Below, one piece after another: positions 57,680 through 64,000 of a stretch of 64,000 nucleotides of DNA. This DNA is from Sorex araneus (taxonomy: Eukaryota; Chordata; Mammalia; Eulipotyphla; Soricidae): the NCBI RefSeq assembly GCF_027595985.1, contig NC_073304.1:218248000-218311999 (forward strand). The letters run 5' to 3'. The notes beneath the pieces are model-generated. The model did not search any database and was not told the origin of the DNA. It saw nothing but the letters and a program-made list of their open reading frames with translations. How positions within the stretch are numbered: position 1 is the stretch's first letter; each line of letters starts with the position of its first letter. The position numbers and the translations under genes are program-made.

Positions 57680-59240
57680 TATAATGAAATTTCTGGTATA
57701 ATACCAAATAGATGTGAGTTGAGATGTGATTTATTGAAGTCTCTCTTAACTAATATCTCTATTATGAAGCACCATGTATTTAACTTCTCTTGCCTTTAAT
57801 TTAATTTTTTATTTTACTTTCAGAGGGGCACAAAGAAAATCATCTCTTGAATTTTTGAATCAATATAAAGATAAAATGTCTGCTATTCTGAGAAAGTCAA
57901 GCTTTTCATGATCCAGAAAAAACTTAATTGTTTTCTAATTGAATAGTATTTTCTAGGTACTGGCAGACAATGAGAAAAATTAAAGAAACACTAAAACAAA
58001 ACTTAGACGGCTTAAATAAATAGATTAAATAATTTCTTTGGATTCCTTAAATCAGGTTGGATTTTATTTTATTTACATCTCATCAGTTTTGCTGTAATTT
58101 TTCTGGAACTCCAATGTTTAACATGTTGGACCACTTGGTACTGTTGTCAGCTTCCCATATTCGGTTTATTTAAAAACATTTTTGTTCTAATAGTTTAGAT
58201 AATTTTGATTTATTTTAATATTAATTTTTTTAATATTTTGATCTTGAGGAATCAAAGTTCACTAATATTATTCCTAATATCCCATATCTACCTCCGTTAC
58301 TAAGACTATGCATGCTTTGTTTCAAACAATACTCTTTAGTTCTAGAAATCTCATAGACTTTTCTCTTATTTATTCAAATTCAATTTTTAGATTTTATTAA
58401 AGAAAAATCCACCTTCTGGTGGGATTTTTCCTTGTGTCCATTCTCTTCCCCTCATGTCTTGTTCATCTTTCCCTTTAAGTCTATGAAAATACTTGTAACT
58501 GCTTAAGGCTTTTATTAATTCCAATCACTGCTTGCTTTTGTTGGCTGCTCTTTTCTCTTGATTATGGATATAATTTTCATAATTCCATGCTATTTCATAT
58601 GTTAAGAAATTTTTAATTAGATGAAACTCATTAGTAATGTGCTTTAGAATGTCTTGATTAAATTGCTATTTTCAATGTGTAGTTTTAATCTGAGGGAAGT
58701 TAAATCAGTGGACAGTCTTGATTTTCTTAGACTGGGTTTTAGGCCTTGTTAGGGCAGGTAGGATTTGGTTCTTTGCTCCGGCTTGTAAACCCTAACTCTC
58801 ACCCTAACCTCACTGAAAGTCTTTCAGCTTCTTTTCATTTTAACTCGTCTGGAACTTCAATGTGTATTGGTATTGAATGACCTCTCATTTCTCAATTTAG
58901 TTTCTTATCCTCAGCAGTCACACTTTGATAAAATTATGTAACTTAATCCAAAGCATACATACAACCCTCTGCCAGCACGTTGTAAAAACTTTCATACATA
59001 CTTCTGCACTTTTCTTTATAAAACGTCCTCCCTAGGATGCTGTTGTGAAGGGAGTTACCTTAACTCCCTTAGAATCTCTATTTGTTTCTCAGACCAGACA
59101 TATGGAGCTGAACAAAGTAATTCTCTCTTGAATCCTTTCTCAGTTGGGGACATCTGTTGCCTTATTTTTTCTTGGATACTTCTCCATATTCCTTTGGCTA
59201 CTCATCAATTTGTTTTGACTACTTATTCATTTTTAATCTT
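57680..59240 (+). other. intergenic KRT40-KRTAP3, unassigned
   Basis: AT-rich. No gene seen. Includes a 10-bp inverted repeat at 59048-59070. Confidence 0.4.
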
Positions 59241-59246
59241 CCCTTT

Positions 59247-59324
<78 letters not shown>

Positions 59325-59359
59325 TTCCTTCCTTCCTTCCTTCCTTCCTTCCTTCCTTC

Positions 59360-59414
<55 letters not shown>

Positions 59415-59415
59415 T
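59247..59415 (+). repeat. (TTTC)n with internal (TTCC)n microsatellite
   Basis: About 170 bases of TTTC units, with a TTCC block near 59320-59360. Confidence 0.97.
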
Positions 59416-59619
59416 TTAAGAAAAATATTTAATAATTATCCTGCCTTAATAATGAAGTACTAGTTTTCCATTTACTGTCAATATATTTTCCATAATTTAA
59501 AATATTCATAATCATCAAATAACAATATTTTCTGCTTCTGTTTCCAGCATTATGGCACTTTTCCCTACAACCATGTATTTTATTTTATTTTTATTTATTT
59601 TTATTTTTTTTATTTTTTA

Positions 59620-59775
59620 ATTTTTTATTGTGGAAAGTTACAAAGTTACAAAGTTTTCAGGTTTAAATCTCAGTTATACAATGTTCGAATACCCATCCCT
59701 TCACCAGTGCTCATATTCCACCACCAAGAATCCCAGTATAGCTCCACCCCGCCCCCTCACACCCCAACCCCCCCT
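59620..59775 (-). mobile_element. L1-mobilised 3' terminal fragment
   Basis: AAGTTTTCAGGTTTAAATCT, CACCAGTGCTCATATTCCAC and a C-rich end, antisense. The TTTC array starts at its 5' break. Confidence 0.8.
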
Positions 59776-60048
<273 letters not shown>

Positions 60049-60158
60049 CTGGCACTTGTCAGGGAACCATATGTGATATTACAGACGCTAACCCAAGTCA
60101 GCTGTATGAAAGGCTAGTTTTTTTACCCCCTGTATTATATTATTTCTCCAGTCCTCTT
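60049..60158 (-). mobile_element. old SOR-like SINE remnant
   Basis: GGGAACCATATGTGATATTA and TATTATTTCTCCAGTCCT, antisense. Confidence 0.5.
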
Positions 60159-60980
60159 CATTTATTAATTGTTCTCATAGCCCTATGCTATTATTAGTAA
60201 GGAGTTCGTATATTTTTAGTTATAATACAATGCCTAGCATTAAATAAATAATTATTAGCACTCAACAAATAATGATTAAGAATTATATAAAGAAACAAAT
60301 AGGTATTGTGTATTTAACTGCATGACAAGCCAAAATATTAATTCAATCTGATTGTAGACAATAAAATGCAGAGCATATATAGTAGGTACTTGAATATATT
60401 TATAAAATAAATAATATTATGATATTAATATGATATATAAATTGATAAGGCACTTGGATTAGTGATTTTATATCATAATTTGTCTTACCATGTCCAACAT
60501 TTGTCAATCTATCTTAAACCATGTTTTGGGTGGACAGTCAAGGGAAGTCTACTTTTGAGTTTGCCAACATATTGGATCATCTTCTTTGCAAGCCTATTTA
60601 GTTTTTTTAAAACAGCAAGAACAATAAAACAAGCAATGTTTCTCCTGCCACCATTTTCATTTTTGCAGATGTTTTTCACTTTTCTTAAAATGTCAATGTT
60701 TGAAGCTCAGAAATAAATTTCATGAATTTATAGAAATAAACAAAAGTAATTCTAGACAGCTGTTCTATGCCAGAGATGTAAACTTTATTAGGAAGATTAT
60801 GAAGAAGTTCTTCAGTTTCCAGAAAGATACCATCCAAGACTGGATGGAGATTTCCAAAGCACCCAAAGAAAGATACATTTTAGAGGAAGGAATTGAATAA
60901 CTTTGAAAAACTCAGGCTTCTACCTGTTCAAATTGGATTTGATAGTAACATCTGCTACATGACCATTGAAAGCCTCTCTT
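60159..60980 (+). other. unassigned AT-rich intergenic sequence
   Basis: No gene or repeat supported. Lies in the 3' flank of KRTAP3. Confidence 0.4.
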
Positions 60981-60983
60981 TAT

Positions 60984-61229
<246 letters not shown>

Positions 61230-61244
61230 CTTTCCCACTCTTCC

Positions 61245-61250
61245 TTTATT
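61245..61250 (-). terminator. possible KRTAP3 polyadenylation signal (AATAAA)
   Basis: Minus-strand AATAAA about 180 bases past the stop, directly beside the GAAA array. Confidence 0.45.
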
Positions 61251-61429
61251 TCCTTCTTTCCTTGTCTTTTTTCTTTCTTTCTTTTTCTTTTGCTTCCGGA
61301 AGGTTGAGTGATAGTACCGTTCTTATTCCAATGTCAAAAGGAGAGTCAATTAATTGCAGGTCTTGAGACAGGGGAGCCCCCAAGTTTCTGGGTTGATTCT
61401 TCCTGTGTCAGTCTCTGGGCATCCATCCT

Positions 61430-61741
61430 TCAGCAGCAGCAGCTTGGAGGGAGGCAGGGGTCTTGACAGCCTGGCTGGGTGTAGGTTGTGAGGTTGAGGC
61501 TCTCCAGGCCTGGAGTGGGCTGGCTGGAGTTGAGCAGGAAGCAGGTGGGCACACAGGGCTGAGGAATGTGGCAGGGGGGTGGGCAGTTGTCACAGCAGGT
61601 GGGCTCCAATAACCAGGTGGTGTGAGGGCAGGTGCTGGGCAGGCAGACTCCGCACCTGCAGCACTTGTCAGAGGAGCAGATGGTGGTGGCAGGGCCGGTG
61701 GGGACGCTGCAGCAGCAACGTGGAACACAGCAGCAAGACAT
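61430..61741 (-). CDS. keratin-associated protein, KRTAP3 family (KRTAP3-3-like)
   Basis: Single-exon gene, 103 codons plus TGA. The protein has 23 cysteines (22 percent). It begins [20 protein letters not shown], includes [20 protein letters not shown] and [20 protein letters not shown], and ends in three cysteines. The middle section is nearly identical to what I recall of human KRTAP3-3 (98 residues). The extra cysteines at both ends add about five residues. Family knowledge: high-sulfur matrix protein of the hair cortex that cross-links keratin filaments through disulfides. Its place beside KRT40 matches the human order. Only one KRTAP3 copy is in the window, and further paralogues would be expected beyond the right edge. 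The exact paralogue number is not certain. ATG context has G at -3. Confidence 0.93.
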   Translation of the reverse strand: MSCCCVPRCCCSVPTGPATTICSSDKCCRCGVCLPSTCPHTTWLLEPTCCDNCPPPCHIPQPCVPTCFLLNSSQPTPGLESLNLTTYTQPGCQDPCLPPSCCC

Positions 61742-61826
61742 GGCGCTGGGGATCTGTGGCTTTTATTGCTTTGGTTTAAAGGAGGATGAGGCTTCTGAGG
61801 TGTGAGTGTCTCCTTGCTCTGGGGCT

Positions 61827-61836
61827 CTTATATACC
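61827..61836 (-). promoter_or_regulatory. KRTAP3 TATA box with nearby inverted CCAAT
   Basis: The minus strand reads GGTATATAAG 86 bases upstream of the ATG. ATTGG (inverted CCAAT) lies a few bases further upstream, at 61841-61845. A start near 61800 and a 5' UTR of about 60 bases are predicted. Confidence 0.85.
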
Positions 61837-61845
61837 TTCTCCAAT

Positions 61846-63176
61846 GGGTGTGGGTCCAACAGGAGGCTTCTTTCCTGGTTCTTGTTAGTGTTAGCGTGCC
61901 CATTATCCTTTGATTGGTTTGACGTTTAGATGCTCGTAAAGAGACTCCATTCTCCTAATTGACCTTTAGTTGAGTTTATTGCTAAATCTGAACTTATTAC
62001 TGCTGCTATTTGTCCTCGGAGCACACATTTTATGAGGTATCACCAATGGCTTCTGCTATTATAATTCTACCACCCAGCCCTCCTGGGAATAAAGGATGAC
62101 GTGCACCTCTTGTTTGTTTGCCTTTTCTCTCATTCTAATCGGTTTTATTTTCCTTACCTTGATTGGTGTCTATCAGTTTAAGCTGAACTTAAATTTATTT
62201 CTTTTAGCTTTGGGATTAAAGATTAAAATTATGTTCATTGGAGAATACACATTAACATAAATTCAAGTGTATGTGTAAATATAAATTCATGTGTATATAT
62301 AAATATGCCCATTTCTGACTCTTTTTGAAACAAATTACTGCTTGGTAGAATTATTGAAGTAAATGCAAATTGACGGTATTTTAGTTCAGTAATATTCATG
62401 ACTATGCTGTCTTCCAGAATAGAATATTTGTATTTTAGTTTTTTCTATTAACATGTTTCTACCAGCTGGGTTTGAGAATCCTGTTTTCCTACATGCTTGA
62501 CAGATATTTATTTTATTAAATGTTTGCTAATTTTGTGGGTTAAAATAACATTTCATAATCACTGAATTCACTTTTTCATTTCAAGCTATGTTCAAACATT
62601 CTGTTGTGCATTGTCTTTCTATTGATAACTGACATGCTTTTCTTTCTTAATTTCTAATTGTAAGAAAGTTGAATTTTTAACTTATCCTACAAATAAAAGA
62701 ACAATTTAGGGTTACAATATGAAAGTTCAAGTGAAATGGCTACCAATATAAAGTGAGGTTTGGGGCCTCTGCAAGATTAATCTTTTCATGCTGATTTCAT
62801 TTGCATTTTGTTCTGTTTTGTTTTTTACTCCAACGAAGTACATTTGATTCCCGAACCCAGTGTAGTCTCGGTAGAAAATAACTGGAGTCTGGTTTTAGGG
62901 CACACCCAGATTGTGTGTGTTTTCGTCTACCACCAACATAATGATACAAACATTTCCACTCAATCTTCATTGGTTCATCCTTCAAACCATAGATTTCTCA
63001 TTACCTTCTCACTTCTTCCTTAAAAGTATGTCAGTGTGTCTGAGCATAAATATGGCTGGTCTTCGGTTGGGGATTTAGTGTAGAATTGCAGAAATACATT
63101 AGAAGTCAGAGAGTACTTCATGGTCCTAATACTATTTGTTGCCTTCTCTGTTACACCAAGTAACTTACATTTTGTT
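61846..63176 (+). other. KRTAP3 5' flank, unassigned
   Basis: No further KRTAP gene, other gene or clear repeat seen. AT-rich. Confidence 0.5.
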
Positions 63177-63355
63177 TTTGTTTTCTTATTTTTGGTTTTG
63201 TGACCATACCTGGTGGTGTTCAGGGTTTACTCCTGACTCCCATATAGGCATCACTTCTGGTGGGAATTTGGAGACCATATGGGATGCTAGAGATCAAACC
63301 CTGGTCAACCATGTGCAAGGCAAGCACCCTACTTGCTGTACTATAACTCTGACCA
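63177..63355 (-). mobile_element. old SOR-type SINE, variant A
   Basis: GTGACCATACCTGGTGGTGT, GACCATATGGGATGCTAGAG, ending CTATAACTCTGACC. Confidence 0.75.
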
Positions 63356-63774
63356 GTAATTCACATTTTGAACCTTAACTTTCTTCTCTGCAAAATGAGG
63401 ATTAATAATATCTACATTCTTCCACTTAGAAGATTAATGTGAAACTTCTGTGAAATAAAATGAACAAAAGCCCCTGGACAACCAGAATGAGATATTTAAA
63501 GATAATTTATTGTATTTATCTAAGTAAATTAAAGATCAAACTTAAGGCAAAAGAAAGGAAGATTTTAAAAGTTATCACAGGAGAAAATTTATAGACTAAA
63601 CTTTGAAGGTAAATAAAACATATTTTATAGGTATTTTATAGGCATTAGCAAACATTAACATAAAAGTCTACACCTACAATTATAGAAAGTGTCTCAGAAA
63701 TGAACAGATTTCAAAAATTTTAGAAGTTTGCTAAATAATATGTAGATTCCTCAAAAAAGTAAAAATAAAATTCT
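63356..63774 (+). other. unassigned AT-rich sequence
   Basis: No gene or repeat supported. Confidence 0.4.
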
Positions 63775-64000
63775 TCTGATGACCCAGTGATTCTAGTTCC
63801 TGACATCTATCCCCAAAACATTAATTTGAAAAGATCAATACACACCTATCTTCATGTACTATTTATTACAATAGCCAGAATGTGGGAACACTCAAAAGTC
63901 AAAAAGCAAACGAATGGATAAGAAGAGATGATTTTTTTATAGTTTTCTGCAACATGGATGGAACTGAAGGGCACCATGTTAGACAATGCATGTCAGAGGG
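63775..64000 (+). mobile_element. L1 ORF2 3' fragment running off the right edge
   Basis: Degraded sense ORF2 C-terminal region (CCCAGTGATTCTAGTTCCTG, CTATTTATTACAATAGCCAG, CAACATGGATGGAACTGAAG) resembling the fragment at 20900-21480. Confidence 0.7.

Noticed and set aside
58782-58812. Telomere-like CCCTAA units
   Set aside because: Only two separated units occur, so this is not an interstitial telomeric array.

Overview
The window is mammalian nuclear DNA. It holds part of the type I (acidic) keratin cluster in the order KRT23 - KRT39 - KRT40 - KRTAP3, with every gene on the minus strand. This is the same order I know from the human 17q21 keratin/KAP cluster. The repeats point to a shrew (Soricidae, probably Sorex). 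Dozens of copies of a tRNA-derived SINE with a recognisable A box and B box are present, of the type I know as the shrew SOR family, together with L1 3' ends of one lineage. The species call rests on repeat recognition from memory and was not checked by a search.

Layout. 1-4010 is part of KRT23 intron 1. 4011-4412 is KRT23 exon 1, and the rest of KRT23 lies beyond the left edge. 4413-33775 is a roughly 29 kb intergenic stretch with no gene I can support, built from SINEs, L1 fragments, microsatellites and ancient MIR/L2-like remnants. 33776-41512 is a complete seven-exon KRT39 coding region (492 codons plus stop). 50800-56177 is a complete seven-exon KRT40 coding region (431 codons plus stop). 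61430-61741 is a single-exon high-sulfur KRTAP3 gene. The remaining flanks are repeats and unassigned sequence. In KRT39 and KRT40 the internal exons measure 83, 157, 162, 126 and 221 bp, all splice sites are GT-AG, and the reading frames are open throughout.

Function. KRT39 and KRT40 are type I hair keratins that should pair with type II hair keratins in the hair shaft. KRTAP3 encodes a cysteine-rich matrix protein that cross-links hair keratin filaments. KRT23 is an epithelial type I keratin. TATA boxes lie at plausible distances upstream of KRT39, KRT40 and KRTAP3.

The most unusual structures are not genes. They are: a large inverted duplication (arms near 11786-12114 and 12566-12884) that copies a SINE together with unique flank; a 1.25 kb CpG-rich L1-mobilised insertion with a perfect 15-bp target duplication and an 11-bp-arm hairpin (43871-45122); a three-step nested insertion (46329-47125); a textbook inverted (twin-primed) L1 3' end (7368-7810); and three structural variants of one SINE family sharing a tRNA-like head. 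I found no sign of an undescribed protein-coding system.
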